A stretch of DNA of 64,000 nucleotides from Eledone cirrhosa (GCA_964016885.1 OZ024743.1:168800333-168864332), one strand, 5' to 3'; shown: positions 11,106-21,867, counted from the first letter of the stretch. Made by a program: numbers and translations. Notes: generated by a model not told the origin, from the letters alone.

Positions 11106-11824
11106 ATAATAATGACCGTTTACAATTGTTTCGCTACTCCATATAATATTTCTGGATCAGATGACTATATATCATAATTTATCTGGTTCAGTTGAAAATA
11201 ATTAACATATTTAAAAAGACAGAGCGGCTCATCGGAACTTCAAAGGAATATAAATTAAAATAATGAGAGAATGTTACATAATATAATGTTCTATATATTG
11301 GTTTTTCACTATGGTGTCTTGGTCGCATCAATTGTCAGCCATAATCAAGCAGTATTAATCTGTCGAGGCTGCATTGTGTGAGATCTGCCTATGAGTAACA
11401 AGATGGCTGCCAAAGAACATATTTACCTTACTAATTAGAGGGTGGTTTCAGGGGAAGTAACTCCTCGAGAGATTAGAAATTGTGGGTAGTTTATAGTTAA
11501 GTGCTAATTTTAAATGTTTTAATTGAGAGACAATATAGGGGAGGTAACTTATAATTATCTAAGTTACTCATAGCTATGTAACTTATTAGCTACAAGTAAA
11601 AATGGGGCTAGATGACTAAGTTGGGTCAAATATTCTATTGGCGAAGGAATTAGCCCTTCGATGTTGACAGCTAATAGTTACCTCCGTTCTATCGTTAATC
11701 GGTAGAGGTCGTGATAGAGTTATGTAATATGCTTCTGTAATACAGAGATCACAAGATTTTCTTCGTCCATTGAACGGTTGGGCCCTAGCCATGATATCCC
11801 ATTTTAGTGAGTGTTGAACGTTGC

Positions 11825-12090
11825 TTAATTTAAGGTATGAATGAGCTTAGCTAGCGATGTTGAACATCTGTTGCCAGGGTCTCGGTAGGAAAAAGAGTGC
11901 GCGTTATATCGTACCTTAAAACGGTTAGAGGTAGACCCGATATAAGAGCTGGTATTCGAAGCAGTTTTAACCATGCACCTATAGACTATGCTGGGTGTCC
12001 GGCAGTGTCTATTCAATGGGCATGCATTAGGGTAACGGCAGTTGCAGTTGCTTCTGCGGTTAGTGAGAGTAGGGTAGTTTAACCTAAGCG
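11825..12090 (-). pseudogene. PLE cysteine knuckle and GIY-YIG fragment
   Basis: Minus strand: SNCNCRYPNACPLNRHC, then IVYRCMVKT, SSYIGSTSNRFKVRYNAH and CSTSLAKLIHTLN. This matches the order in the three other PLE copies here (CNCRNK..CPL..C, YKC.V.T, Y(L/I)G(S/A)TS, FK.R..NH, TSL..LI..L). GIY-YIG enzymes cut one DNA strand to start target-primed reverse transcription. The frame stops at 11825, before the end of the domain. Confidence 0.75.
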
Positions 12091-12859
12091 GTAGGTCAGT
12101 GCTAGAAGGATTAGATGGGGGAGGTGTGCTACTAGAGTAATTATTGGTGTAGTGGCGTGGTGTATTTGATAGGGGTGGTGGTACCGCGGTGTGGGAGTTA
12201 TACTGTCTTAGTTTATGATGGTTACTGAATGCGATGTGGTTAGATGTTGTGGAGAATGAGATTTTAATGTTATTTTTATTAAAGAGTTTGTAATATCTAT
12301 GGTTGGGGGGGGTGTTTAGATAGGATAGAGAAGAAGCGTTTAGGGATATTAGTGGCTAGATTAGACGAGAAGGGGGGGGGGGTAAGCCAGGTGATATTTC
12401 TAGGTCTATTCCTTCTAGGGGTTCTAGTGGAGTTGGTGGGGCCTTCCTAGGGTTATTATTACATGGGGATTTGTTATTTGTCATCCCATTTCTCATTCCT
12501 ATTCTAGTGTTGATTTTTGCTACTTGGAGTGGGGAGCAGGCCGCTGCCACCATTAAACTTCCCTGTATAGGTGCTGTTACTGCTAAAATTCCGGCGAGTC
12601 TGGCTATATGCTAAGGTATTTCTAGTTCTACTGTTAAGTTTATTATGGTGAATTGCTGTGTTATGGCATTTAGTTATGTAATAAATTGTCCTTTGGCAGC
12701 CATATTGTTACCCATAGGCAGATCTCACACAATGCAGTCTCGACAGATGAATACTGCTTGATTATGGCTGACAACTGATGCAACCAAGACACCATAGTGA
12801 AAAACCAATATATGGAACATTATCTTATGTAACATTCTCTCATTATTTTAATTTATATT

Positions 12860-13055
12860 AATTTATATAAGGGCGGTGGATTGGCAGTATCGGTAGAGGG
12901 TCGGACGCCATGCTTTCCAGCATAGTTACGTCCCTTTACGATCTGAGATCAAATCCCGCCGAGATTGACTTTGCCTTTCATCCTTACGGGGTCGATAAAA
13001 TAAAGTACCAGTAATGCACTGGGTAATTGCTGGCCTTGTGCCTAAAGTAGAAACA
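12860..13055 (+). mobile_element. octopus tRNA SINE in right PLE arm, 18-bp TSD
   Basis: Full copy with GGCGGTGGATTGGCAGTATC, B box GATCAAATCCCGCCG and tail AAAGTAGAAACAATT. Perfect 18-bp repeats ATTATTTTAATTTATATT flank it (12842-12859 and 13056-13073). The left arm has one uninterrupted copy of that target. Confidence 0.95.
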
Positions 13056-13329
13056 ATTATTTTAATTTATATTCCTTTGAAGTTCCGATGAACCGCTCCC
13101 TTTTTTAAATATGTTAATTATTTTCAACTGAACCAGATAAATTATGATATATAGTCATCTGATCCAGCAATATCATATGGAGTAGCGAAACAATTGTAAA
13201 CGGATATTATTATTATTAATAATATTATTATTATTATTCTCTACATTCCTTACATCAAACTAAAATATGTTGACAATCTTTTAATAATGTCTTCCTTGTG
13301 AAATTTGTGGTCTTGTTTTGCTTAACTAA

Positions 13330-13336
<7 letters not shown>

Positions 13337-13394
<58 letters not shown>
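13337..13394. repeat. TA microsatellite
   Basis: Pure TA run of about 60 bp against the outer end of the right PLE arm. Confidence 0.95.
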
Positions 13395-13397
<3 letters not shown>

Positions 13398-14032
13398 CCG
13401 AATTACCCGCGCCTTGCTGCGTTTCACACATTGTTTTTGTAAGAAAATGATGATTGATTTTAAATTAGTGATATCATCTATGGAGAAAAACTCTGCATTT
13501 CAATATTACTCAATGTAAAATTTAATGCATGAAAAATTGGAAAACATTATTTTTTGTAATATATCAAATAAAAATTACATTATTAAATCTTACTCTTTTT
13601 TGTGACTTATAAATAATTTAATTCAAAACATTTGTAAATATGCCTCATATCTTGTCATTTACCTATGGTTTAAATTTCATATAAATCGAAGATAAAAAAT
13701 TTTCAGCGGTGTTTTTGTAACCCCGGGGACCCCCAATATGGGGTTTAACCCTCATTAGGGTGTCTTGATATTATTGAAATTTGCTGAACTTTTGGGAATA
13801 GGCATCATATCTTGTCATTTATCTATGAGTTAAATTTCATATAAATCGAAGGGAAAAAATGTTCAGCGAGCGTTTTGTGCCCCTGGGGATCCCTTTGATT
13901 AAAATGAAATATACTTATCGAAGTACACTGAGCAATGTAGTTTGAGAATATATATATTTATGGGGATCTATCTCCAAAACCATAGGAGTAGTTGGTGAAC
14001 AAACAAACAAACAGACAGGAATACAACTTCAT
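13395..14032. repeat. unidentified interspersed repeat with internal duplication
   Basis: Begins TTAGCCGAATTACCCGCG and ends near AGTAGTTGGTGAACAAACAA and an ACAGACAGG run, sequences common at the ends of non-autonomous repeats in invertebrates. A block of about 170 bp is duplicated: CTCATATCTTGTCATTTACC at 13642 and ATCATATCTTGTCATTTATC at 13804, each followed by AAATTTCATATAAATCGAAG. The left end read on the minus strand (GCGCGGGTAATTCGGCTAA) faintly resembles a Helitron 3' end. Confidence 0.45.
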
Positions 14033-14044
14033 ATATATATCTGA

Positions 14045-14100
14045 TTTATATTTAACCTTATCGAGCCCTCTTTGGATTTTAGTCTCCAAATTTATTATTA
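14045..14100 (-). repeat. dispersed module AAAATCCAAAGAGGGCTCG
   Basis: Minus-strand copy of the module at 166-345 and 44452-44530. Its start (TAATAATAATAAATTTGGAG) again abuts a TA array (14105-14131). Confidence 0.6.
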
Positions 14101-14132
14101 TTACTATATATATATATATATATATATATATT

Positions 14133-14280
14133 CTAGGGCGGGTAAAATTCCCGAGATCCATGGACGAGTTCTCTCCAGCGATCTCTGTCCCTCATTATCG
14201 CTGCCATATCCTGCGTCTCCAACAGACCAATGTCTGTCCTTAGGGCATAAACATATGTTAACCTTGGTCTTCCTCTTCCA
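14133..14280 (-). pseudogene. LINE C-terminal fragment
   Basis: Minus strand: GRPRLTYVYALRTDIGLLET, then QDMAAIMRDRDRWRELVHGS and REFYPP followed by a stop near a TA array. This is the usual end of an RTE-like or related LINE polyprotein. It meets the plus-strand LINE piece at 14281 head to head. Confidence 0.7.
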
Positions 14281-14715
14281 GTGTGTCCATGCAAGGCTCA
14301 TGGAGAAGATGGAGTGGCATCAGAGGTGTTGAAGAGGTGTGATTTTGATATCATCCTGGGGTTCTGTAACCAGGCACTGGAGAAAGGAGTTGCCCCGAAT
14401 CAGTGGAGGATCAGTAACATCGTGCCAGTGCCAAAGAAGGGAGATCTCTTTAACACTAACAACTACAAGGGGATCTCACTGACGTCACTTGTGGCAAAGA
14501 TCCTCAACAGGATGATTCTTAACAGGATACAGCCTGAGATGGAGAAGAAGCTCAGGGACAACCAGAACGGCTTCAGAGTGGGAAGATCAACCACCAGTCA
14601 CATCCTGATGCTGAGGAGTATATTAGAGGGAGCTAGAGCAAAGTGCCCACCTGCGGTCATGGTTTTCATTGAATTTAGGAAGGCCTTTGAAGGAGTGAAA
14701 GAGGTGGAGGCGGAG
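14281..14715 (+). pseudogene. LINE reverse transcriptase fragment (fingers-palm)
   Basis: Plus frame: DGVASEVLKRCDFDII, GFCNQALEKGVAPNQWRISN, IVPVPKKGDLFNTNNYKGIS, LTSLVAKILNRMILNRIQP, RDNQNGFRVGRSTTSHILML and AVMVFIEFRKAFEGV. These are RT domains 0-3 and motif A; FxDFxKAFD is altered to FIEFRKAFE, so the first catalytic aspartate position reads E. The frame leaves the family after about 14700. The palm YxDD motif is missing. Confidence 0.8.
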
Positions 14716-14795
14716 GAGTCAGGTGGTTGGGCAAAGCGTGTGCAGATTCAGTGGTGGGGAGAGGAAAGGGGGTGGTAGGTCACGGGATAGAGGGG

Positions 14796-15480
14796 TTAGG
14801 GTTGGAGGTGATATGAGTATGGGTGGTGATGCAGGCCGTGAGAGCGGAGAGAGTCGAGTTTGTGTTTTTTTATGCTAGTGAGGTAATTGAAAAGGAGGCG
14901 ATTGAGGTAAAGGATGATTTGGATAAAGGATTGGGCGAGGAAAGGGTGGAAAGTGGAGGAGAGATGGAGGTAGGCCTTGGGGAGATCGCGGTCGAGAGAA
15001 CGGATTTGGGCGAGAGTTGATCGAATGGGCGCCCGCATGAGCTGGCGAGAGGAGCTGGTAATGATGGGCTCAGTGATGGGAGCAGAGTAAGAGGTGGAGT
15101 GAAACTTGAGGCGGAAACCGAGAGGAATGGGGTGGTGATGGAGACAGCGACTTAAACATGTGATGTGACTGTTGCATCGTGTTTTGGAGAGATGCAGGGA
15201 GGATTGGATGCATATAGAGGGGAGAGGTTGGAGGAAGCGCTTGAGAGTAGAATGGAGCTGGCGGAGAAAATATTTGAGATTGGACATATTGAAGTTACTT
15301 AGGTGGGAGTGAAAAATAGACGGGTGAGAAGAAGAAGGTGGTATAAGAAGATTGTCGTAGAGGATAAGTGGTAGAGAGTTGTGGGATATTTAAATGCATG
15401 AAGGGAAGACAATTTCAATGATACGAAAGATTTTCTGGTGGAAGTTCAGGTGTACTCCCGGTGGGTTGGTATCCAGTTTC
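14796..15480 (-). pseudogene. PLE polyprotein N-terminal fragment
   Basis: A 163-codon minus frame: NLKYFLRQLHSTLKRFLQPL, SHITCLSRCLHHHPIPLGFR, LKFHSTSY, SSRQLMRAPIRSTLAQIRSL and KKHKLDSLRSHG. The pattern CL..CL....IP.GFRLKFH, then the R.LM...I... helix and KK.KLD.L, is the region upstream of RT in the PLE clade that also supplied 31.5-33.8 kb. The RT itself is absent. The plus-strand frame over the same bases is a shadow. Confidence 0.6.
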
Positions 15481-15522
15481 GGGGTGAAAATCCAATAAGA
15501 AAATCCAACGAATTTTGAGATA

Positions 15523-15553
<31 letters not shown>

Positions 15554-15554
<1 letters not shown>

Positions 15555-15741
15555 ACTGTTTCTACTTTAGGCACAAAGCCAGCAATTACCCAGTGCATTA
15601 CTGGTACTTTATTTTATCGACCCCGTAAGGATGAAAGGCAAAGTCAACCTCGGCGGGATTTGAACTCAGATCGTAAAGGGACGTAACTATGCTGGAAAGC
15701 ATGGCTTCCGACCCTCTACCGATACTGCCAATCCACCGCCC
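15554..15741 (-). mobile_element. octopus tRNA SINE, full length
   Basis: Complete from ACTGTTTCTAC to the CCAATCCACCGCCC head. B box GGATTTGAACTCAG (reverse sense) is intact. TA arrays lie on both sides. Confidence 0.95.
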
Positions 15742-15769
15742 TATATATATATATAACGGCGATGAATTA

Positions 15770-15960
15770 GTTTTGCGAGGTTTTTGATATGAAATCGTGT
15801 GTCGAAACAAATATTGTTATACTTGGGGAGGGTCATATTTGTGTAATGTTGCCAGAATTAATAACAGAACACACTCACTGTTTGGTTGGTTTTCGCTTTT
15901 CGCTTCTGTGTCTTTTATATCGGTAATCTAATTTATTCGGTCCTCAATGTTGCCATTGAC
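15770..15960 (+). repeat. dispersed module with GAAATCGTGTGT
   Basis: GATATGAAATCGTGTGTCGA to TACTTGGGGAGGGTCATATT. Related copies: 51660-51712 (GATGTGAAATCGTGTGTTGA, GGGGAAGGTCATATTG) and, for the second half only, 44402-44430. Probably a pseudo-LTR-like repeat; the 51.7 kb copy leads into PLE coding debris. Confidence 0.55.
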
Positions 15961-16049
15961 TGACCAACGGTCAAAAATAATACAGATACAATATAGACAC
16001 AAACACATATATATAAATTATCAAAGTTCTTTCGTTGCACATCTTGGTT

Positions 16050-16205
16050 AAAGAGGGTAAAGGGTAAAGGGTAAAGGGTAAATATAACCCCCTTCAGTCA
16101 CGAATGACCATGAGATTTCCCTAGAAAGTTACCCTCCAAGGCACAAGTCCGGACAAATTTGTTTGTGGAAGACTAGGAGTCACCTATGCCTCCCTTCTAT
16201 ATAAA
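16050..16205 (+). repeat. GGGTAAA heptamer run and interspersed repeat
   Basis: Four to five AAAGGGT heptamers (16052-16082), followed by a unit containing CCTTCAGTCACGAATGACCA, TAGAAAGTTACCCTCCAAGG and CACAAGTCCGGACAA. I remember this block as a common cephalopod interspersed repeat, but I cannot name the family. Confidence 0.5.
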
Positions 16206-16294
16206 ATCCTACCTGAAGCGAAGGAACATTGGCAATGAGAAAACAAATGTATGATAGCTAAATTGAACAATGTGTAATGAAAAAGAGAAGTGTC

Positions 16295-16440
16295 AGTTAG
16301 ACTAACAGAGACGAGAAACAAGAAACACAGTGTGGGTGAGTGAAAACGCCCGAACTAAGTGCGAGAGACAATTAGACTGAGTCAAGAAACAAGAGGTGTG
16401 AGTGAGTGAACACGCCCGAACGGGGTGGTGTCAGCACCCA
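16295..16440. repeat. short tandem duplication (about 70 bp)
   Basis: GAGAAACAAGAAACACAGTG with GAGTGAAAACGCCCGAAC, repeated as CAAGAAACAAGAGGTGTGAG with GAGTGAACACGCCCGAAC. Confidence 0.6.
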
Positions 16441-18117
16441 AAATCTGAAGTCAATATGATTAAGTGACAGCGAAAAAGAGTAAACATAGTGTATTGTATG
16501 TATATTTATATAGTTTATAAATGCTGATCCAGTGACCCGATAATCTGGAATTTCTCTTCTATGCTATAGTTTTTCAGACAGTTGTCTGGCTACGCCAGTG
16601 TGTGAATGACTCATCAACTGAATTGATACTGATTATTTTCACCAAACGAGGCATTATAGTGTTGTAAATGATATATAATCATGTATATATCGACTGTAAA
16701 CGATATATAATCATGCTACATAATAAAGTAGTCTTTTGCACCTTATTTTCGTATTATGAATGCTCATTCTACACATTTTTCTTTCACTGATATTATTAGT
16801 GTAAATCTTGTTTGTCTTTCTCTCCAATCTTTATTCCTGTCACTTGCAGAAGCATTGGTTGATAAGTTTGCCGTATGATCTATTGTATTGTACAAACCGA
16901 TTGTCATATTTTTATTTACATATAAATTATAATTTAAGATAAAGCTTGGTGATATATAAGATGTAATCTAACAGTAAATAAGTACAACGAGTAGATAAAG
17001 TTCATTGCCGTAAATAAAGGAAGCACAGTATAACTTAATGTATATTTCGTTGGTTGGGTCTGTGTGACATATTGAAGAAATTAGAGTCTATGTCGCTAGG
17101 AATGGTCCTTAAGTTCACTGCTTACCGCACAAGGAAAACACAACAAAATACGCACCAAACATACATGTACTGCCTAGTGTCACAGAAAATGTCTCATATT
17201 ATTATATACATTTAAAATGTATATAGTAATATGAGAAATTTGTTGTGGCATTATTGTTTTTGTTTATTTATTTATTTTATTTCAACATTCTCATCTGTTT
17301 TTATAAAGGATAGTCCGAAACGTAAGAAGTGTTGTCTACTTCCGCCATTTGTGGCAAGGTCAGCAGCTTCATTACACGACATAAATGACACGGTATGAGC
17401 TAACCATTAATTGGGAGTGATATTCATTTGAATCGGGTGTTCGCGTATGAAAACTACCTACAATGATACATAATCGATACACGAAGACAAATATCTCATA
17501 ATTGACTTAATCCTACGGAGACCGGACATAAGCCATTACATTTATGAATCCTTCAGATATAGAAAAGGATTGACGTTAGGTTGAATTTCTTTCTAATGCT
17601 TAATAACTGTGACTCTTACTTCACAGAAGAAATGTTGGGATTTTCGTAATCAGCGTGTAAAACTATATTTATTTTACACTTTTACTTGCTCCAACCCCTG
17701 CGTTGTGACCATGATGAGGTGCAGTGTAGAGCATTACAATCAAATCGGACCATGTGAGTCAAACGGAAAATATACAAGTTTTGAGCAATTTCGCTTTATT
17801 TAAAGCTGTACTGATTTTAAAAGAGGGGTGTATTGAGCTACTTCTCACTCTCATTCTTTCGCTCTTTCTCCCATTTGCAATCCCTCTCTTCTTCACTCTC
17901 TCACTTTCTATCTCTTTCTCTTTGGTTTTGAACATAAGTGGTAAGTAAATATTTTTCGAAAAATCAAAAGCTTGTAAAGTCCTTTTCCGCACGAAATTTA
18001 ATCTAAGAAAGAAAACTATAAACTCTTCCAGTATGACTCTCTGCTTAGATATGTTAAATCCACAAAAAAAGCTAACGACATACCCCTTTCAAACTATCAA
18101 AGAACATAAACACTCCA
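16441..18117. other. no gene seen
   Basis: No recognisable coding or element. A 36-bp block with GATATATAATCATG is doubled at 16670-16715. Frames at 17609-17992 have no known motif and a low-complexity SLSLFLPF stretch. Confidence 0.5.
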
Positions 18118-18470
18118 CCACCATCATCATCATCGTTTAAGATTTATTTTCCACGTTAGGGTGGATTAGACGGATTATCCCATTTGAGGCAAGTTGGGTC
18201 AGGTGACAGCGTCTTGCTCATACTGAAATGCTTCTGGCTTGGTTTCTACGGCTGGACGCCGTTCCTAATACCAACTACACTTACAGTGTGAACTGAGTGC
18301 TTTTGTTTTTCGTGACACCTACATGACCACTTTACAGTGAGGACTGGGTGCTTTTTATTGTGCCACCTATACGACCACTTTAAAGTTTGGACTGGGCGCT
18401 TTTTATCGTGGCACCAAAACAATCACTTTACTGTGTGGACTAAGGCTTGGACGCAATGGGTGTGGTGTAA
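18118..18470 (+). repeat. cephalopod interspersed repeat with 58-bp internal units
   Basis: Starts CATCATCATCGTTTAAGATT, then GGGTGGATTAGACGGATT and GGCTGGACGCCGTTCCTAAT. Three to four imperfect units of about 58 bp follow, each with ACTTTACAGTGNGGACTGGG, TGCTTTTTATTGTG and CCACC. This arrangement is familiar from octopus and squid genomes. Confidence 0.65.
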
Positions 18471-18653
18471 AAGCGTGGGGTGTTAGGACATGGGTGGAAT
18501 GCTAAGGCATGAGAAGTGTTTGGAGGGGGTGGATAATATTTATGTGGTGCACACTAGGATGTTATGCTTCAACCTGTGCGCATGGGACGGCGGGTCACAC
18601 ATATGTCTGTGTATGTGTGTGAGTGTGTGTATAAATGTATGTATAGATAATGA

Positions 18654-18917
18654 TAAGCGTGACAAAGCCTACTCCTTGCTAAGTTTGTGAGATTAGCTTT
18701 TATAAGCAGAAAAAAAGAAAAATATATTCTTACACACACACATACATACACACATACATACATAAATTATATATATATATAAATGTGTGTATATATATAT
18801 ATATATAAATGTATATATATGTGTGTATGTGCGCGTGTGTCTGTATATATGTGTGTGCATATATTCTTCTTTTCTTTTCTCACAATAATAGCAAGGGATA
18901 GGCTTTGTCACGCTTAC
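18654..18917. repeat. foldback repeat, about 264 bp
   Basis: TAAGCGTGACAAAGCCTACT with CCTTGCT at the left is inverted as AGCAAGGGATAGGCTTTGTC with ACGCTTA at the right. The interior is CA and TA repeats that can also pair. It looks like a MITE or a stem-loop formed by inverted duplication. Confidence 0.65.
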
Positions 18918-19016
18918 TTACCATTGACACACATAATAAAAATGGCTATATTTAATGTTGTCCCATAATGCATAGGTTTGATGGTCTAATTCAAAATGTG
19001 TTCTGTGCTCCTTTTA

Positions 19017-19294
19017 TATATATATATATAATTCATTTTTTAAATACCCGTTGAATGAAATAAGTTCAACAGAGACTTGTGGAAACTGCTGATCATAGCT
19101 GACAACTGTACGATACCAGGTAGTAGCGGTTTCTTTTATTTAACAAACAAACAGACAATCAGCCAGAGAGGTGAGGGGGTAGTCCGCTCTGGGTGACACT
19201 TTTATTTGGGCGCAACTTTTGGGTCTGCTGTAGATTATAATCGTTCTTTTAATGCTGCAGCATAATAATATAATTGTACACAGACTAGTTAATA

Positions 19295-19340
<46 letters not shown>
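19017..19340. other. no gene; TA arrays
   Basis: TA arrays at 19017-19032 and 19300-19341 around unrecognised sequence. Confidence 0.6.
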
Positions 19341-19342
<2 letters not shown>

Positions 19343-19356
19343 AAATTATAAATTTG

Positions 19357-20016
19357 AAGAACAGTCAGACAAAATATATCCATTTTTTTCTCCTCCTTAG
19401 TCCGTAGAAATTAACCAGATAAATAATCATTTAAAAGGAGCTAAGTTTAATATGTAACTTTGAAGAAATAACAGATAAATATTACAGACTTTGCTCAGTG
19501 AGGAACAGTCAGATAAGATTTACCTAGTCTTTCCTCTTAGTCCGTAGAAATTAACAAGACAAATAATCAATTAAACGGGGCTAAGTTTAAAATGTAAGTT
19601 TGAAGAAAAAATGCATATAAACTTTACCGATGTTCTTAAAGTCCCGACTATCGATAGTTTCGCTCGTACTTAGTGAATATGTCCAAACCTGGTATTATCC
19701 ATGAGGTATCGAGCTTTTCAAGAGACTACCTCAGTTAAGACTAAAATTTCTAAAGTGATCGCCGCCAGAAATGATTTCAAAAGGGGTAAAAAAACATCAC
19801 GTGAAGTTAGGCCGGATGGCGAGTAGGTTCCTTGCTAGAAGTAGCAGCTAGTTACCGCCTAAGGTTTACTCGACCGAAAGGGAGTATAGAATAAATTCAT
19901 AAGGTTATATATGTATATATTTAGATATAGTCACAGATACATATATGAGTGAGGCCACCTTTAACGGTGTGGCTCTATGAAAAATTAATTAAGCAAATAA
20001 TTATTAATCAGAGCAA
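19357..20016 (-). mobile_element. 660-bp retrozyme-like element, 18-bp TSD
   Basis: Flanked by perfect 18-bp repeats TATAAAATTATAAATTTG (19339-19356 and 20017-20034). No coding. It contains a 142-bp tandem duplication (GAACAGTCAGACAAAATA at 19358 and GAACAGTCAGATAAGATT at 19500, each with TCCGTAGAAATTAAC and GCTAAGTTTAA) and a hammerhead ribozyme at 19641-19726. The block CTCGACCGAAAGGGAGT near 19867 matches CTCGACCAGAGGGAGTT in the 591-bp units at 30.0-31.2 kb, so the two are one family. The size, lack of coding and single ribozyme resemble animal retrozymes or non-autonomous PLEs. Confidence 0.7.
19641..19726 (-). ncRNA. hammerhead ribozyme, type I, U3-A8 core variant
   Basis: Minus strand: stem I GUCUC (19726-19722); core UUGAAAA (19721-19715); stem II GCUCG with CGAGC (19714-19710, 19666-19662), five perfect pairs; GAA (19661-19659); stem III ACUAUCGAUAGU (19658-19647), a perfect palindrome; C17 (19646); stem I GGGAC (19645-19641), five pairs with one G-U. 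The usual C3 and G8 are U and A here, which keeps the 3-8 pair. Stem II encloses a loop of about 43 nt. Cleavage would follow GUC. Confidence 0.75.
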
Positions 20017-20047
20017 TATAAAATTATAAATTTGTATATATATATAT

Positions 20048-20180
20048 ATAAGGAAAAGAAATCAAAAATGCAACTGGAGTCTTTTTAAGAATATTTATTT
20101 GTTGAAATAAATGAATATTCTTTGAAACAAATAAATATTCTTAAAAAGACTCCAGTTGCATTTTTTATTTCTTTCCTTAT
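20048..20180. repeat. long near-perfect hairpin, about 53-bp stem
   Basis: ATGCAACTGGAGTCTTTTTA with its flanks (20051-20103) is inverted at 20126-20180 with one or two differences. The loop is about 22 nt. The arms end in AAGGAAAAGAAAT and ATTTCTTTCCTT. A transcript would form long double-stranded RNA; there is no sign that it is a microRNA precursor rather than a foldback transposon. Confidence 0.85.
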
Positions 20181-20235
20181 ACTTTCACTCGTGTCGAACA
20201 ACTCGTTTTTTTCTTTAAAAAAAAAACCTAATTTT

Positions 20236-20239
<4 letters not shown>

Positions 20240-20291
<52 letters not shown>
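20240..20291. repeat. TA microsatellite
   Basis: Pure TA run; TTTAAGTGTTATA-type short repeats follow. Confidence 0.95.
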
Positions 20292-20293
<2 letters not shown>

Positions 20294-20860
20294 ACTTTAA
20301 GTGTTATATATATAACTTTAAGTGTTATAAGAGCAGTATGTAATTTTGTGGGGGCCCGGGAGCGGCAAACTGAAAGAGTTCACACTCTAGCTACGTCATT
20401 GCAAACAGTAAAAGTTTTCTTTTCTTCTTCAGGTATAATTCTATAACAATTAGTGAAATAAAATCTCATTATACCTTATTGACTTCTGCACTTTCTGTCT
20501 TAAAATACCAGGAAGAGTAATTATATAAATGCCCTCTGCTCCCTTATCACTACTAGGCGAGAAACAAATCAGTTAGGTCAATTTTTGATATCAAATACAG
20601 TAATTTAATATGACACGAATAGTAGAACGGGTGCATTAAATACATTTCGTTATGAAGATTCGAACACTGATTTGCAGTCATAACTCAATGTTACTTTCTA
20701 TCTCTTCTATATCAATAAAATAAGCCATAGTAGTATAGTCTTCATGATATGCAAATATAGTGAGTTGATAGGCACAGCAAATTATTGGCACTAAAACACC
20801 TTAAATATTTTAGTTTAATAAAAATAAGTATTACTATATAATGCTGACCGTCACTACTAT
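20292..20860. other. no gene seen
   Basis: AT-rich DNA with no recognisable coding or repeats apart from a short GGGGGCCCGGG block near 20350. Confidence 0.5.
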
Positions 20861-21044
20861 GGATTGGCAGTATCGGTAGAGCGTCGGACAATATGCTTCG
20901 CGGAATAGAATTACAGCCTTTACGTTCTGAGTTCAAATTCCGCCAAGGTCGATAAAATGAAATATCGGTATCGCAATGGGGTCAATTTGATCAACTTTTC
21001 CGTCCCCTAAATTGTTGGCATTGTGCCTAAATTAGAAACCGCTA
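20861..21044 (+). mobile_element. octopus tRNA SINE, diverged subfamily
   Basis: GGATTGGCAGTATCGGTAGA with GCGTCGGACAATATGCTTCG, GAGTTCAAATTCCGCC and a long tail GGGGTCAATTTGATCAACTT ending TTGTGCCTAAATTAGAAAC. The tail follows the same longer pattern as the SINEs at 49.5-49.9 kb. Confidence 0.9.
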
Positions 21045-21790
21045 TTTAGTTCATTAATAAAGAGATTTGTTGATTATTCAGTTGATGGATGATTTTGTAA
21101 ATTTATTAAACGTTTTCTCGACCTGTTAGACAATTAGTCACGAAGTTAATTAGATAATGAGTATAGTTTGACAGTCGGTTGGCTACATTTCGGAAGCTTC
21201 TGTCTCATAGATCGGGAGTTTATAATTTACTACAAATGTTTTCTCTTTAATTGCTTTCTAGCCACCGGGGAAGACTTTGCATGGTGCCTCGCCCTGCTAA
21301 AAATAGGAACCAAATCTATCTACTGTCTTGAATAAGGAATAGACATACTGCATGATGGATCCTCCGTTTCTTTTGACGGGGCAATCAATTGCTCAATCAA
21401 CTGATCGTTGAACTCCTATATTAACGTGTAAGCAGCTATTCTACAGTCACGTGAATCGTTAACGTAATCCCCGTAAAGGAATCCACATAAACCAATACGT
21501 CACATGGTTGGAGATTTCGATCAATGAAGTTCCCGTAACTGTGGCAGCCAGTCATTGTAGTGCCACTCTAGACGTTTGACTGTATTTATCATGGCATTTC
21601 AGTGGCCTTCAGACATGCTCGGTAGCGCCCATCTTCTCCCAATCTTGGAAGATACCGTGGTAGCATGGAAGATACCAAAGTCGATTTAATCACACTTAGT
21701 ACTTTGAAAGTAAAATTGACATCGGTGGAATTTGAAACCAGAACGTAAGAGATCAGAACTAAATACCGCAAGGCATTTTTATACACCTTA
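21045..21790. other. no gene seen
   Basis: Unique-looking sequence. The open frames have no recognisable domain. Confidence 0.5.
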
Positions 21791-21867
21791 AACTCTCTCT
21801 CTCTCCCTCTCTCTCTCTCCCTCTCTCTCTCCCCCTACATACATACATACATACATACATACATACA

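Larger units (their letters stand above)
10821..13336 (-). mobile_element. PLE remnant between inverted arms
   Basis: Left arm 10821-11417 and right arm 12691-13336 are inverted copies of about 430 bp once their SINEs are removed. Both carry ATTCATTAGTTAAGCAAAAC at the outer end and GATCTGCCTATG next to ATGGCTGCCAAAG at the inner end. The interior codes on the minus strand for a PLE C-terminal region: NKNNIKISFSTTSN, then SNCNCRYPNACPLNRHCRTP, then a GIY-YIG-like stretch. PLEs are known to be flanked by pseudo-LTRs in direct or inverted order. The reverse transcriptase is missing. Confidence 0.7.

Noticed and set aside
11130..11220. Possible hammerhead in the PLE arm (hairpin CUGGAUCAGAU with AUCUGGUUCAG, then UUGAAAA)
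   Set aside because: The hairpin is good but no CUGANGA-like core precedes it, and stem I cannot be formed.
20861..21044. True tRNA genes at the SINE heads
   Set aside because: A- and B-box-like sequences are present but no tRNA cloverleaf or acceptor stem can be formed, and the copies carry the SINE body and tail.
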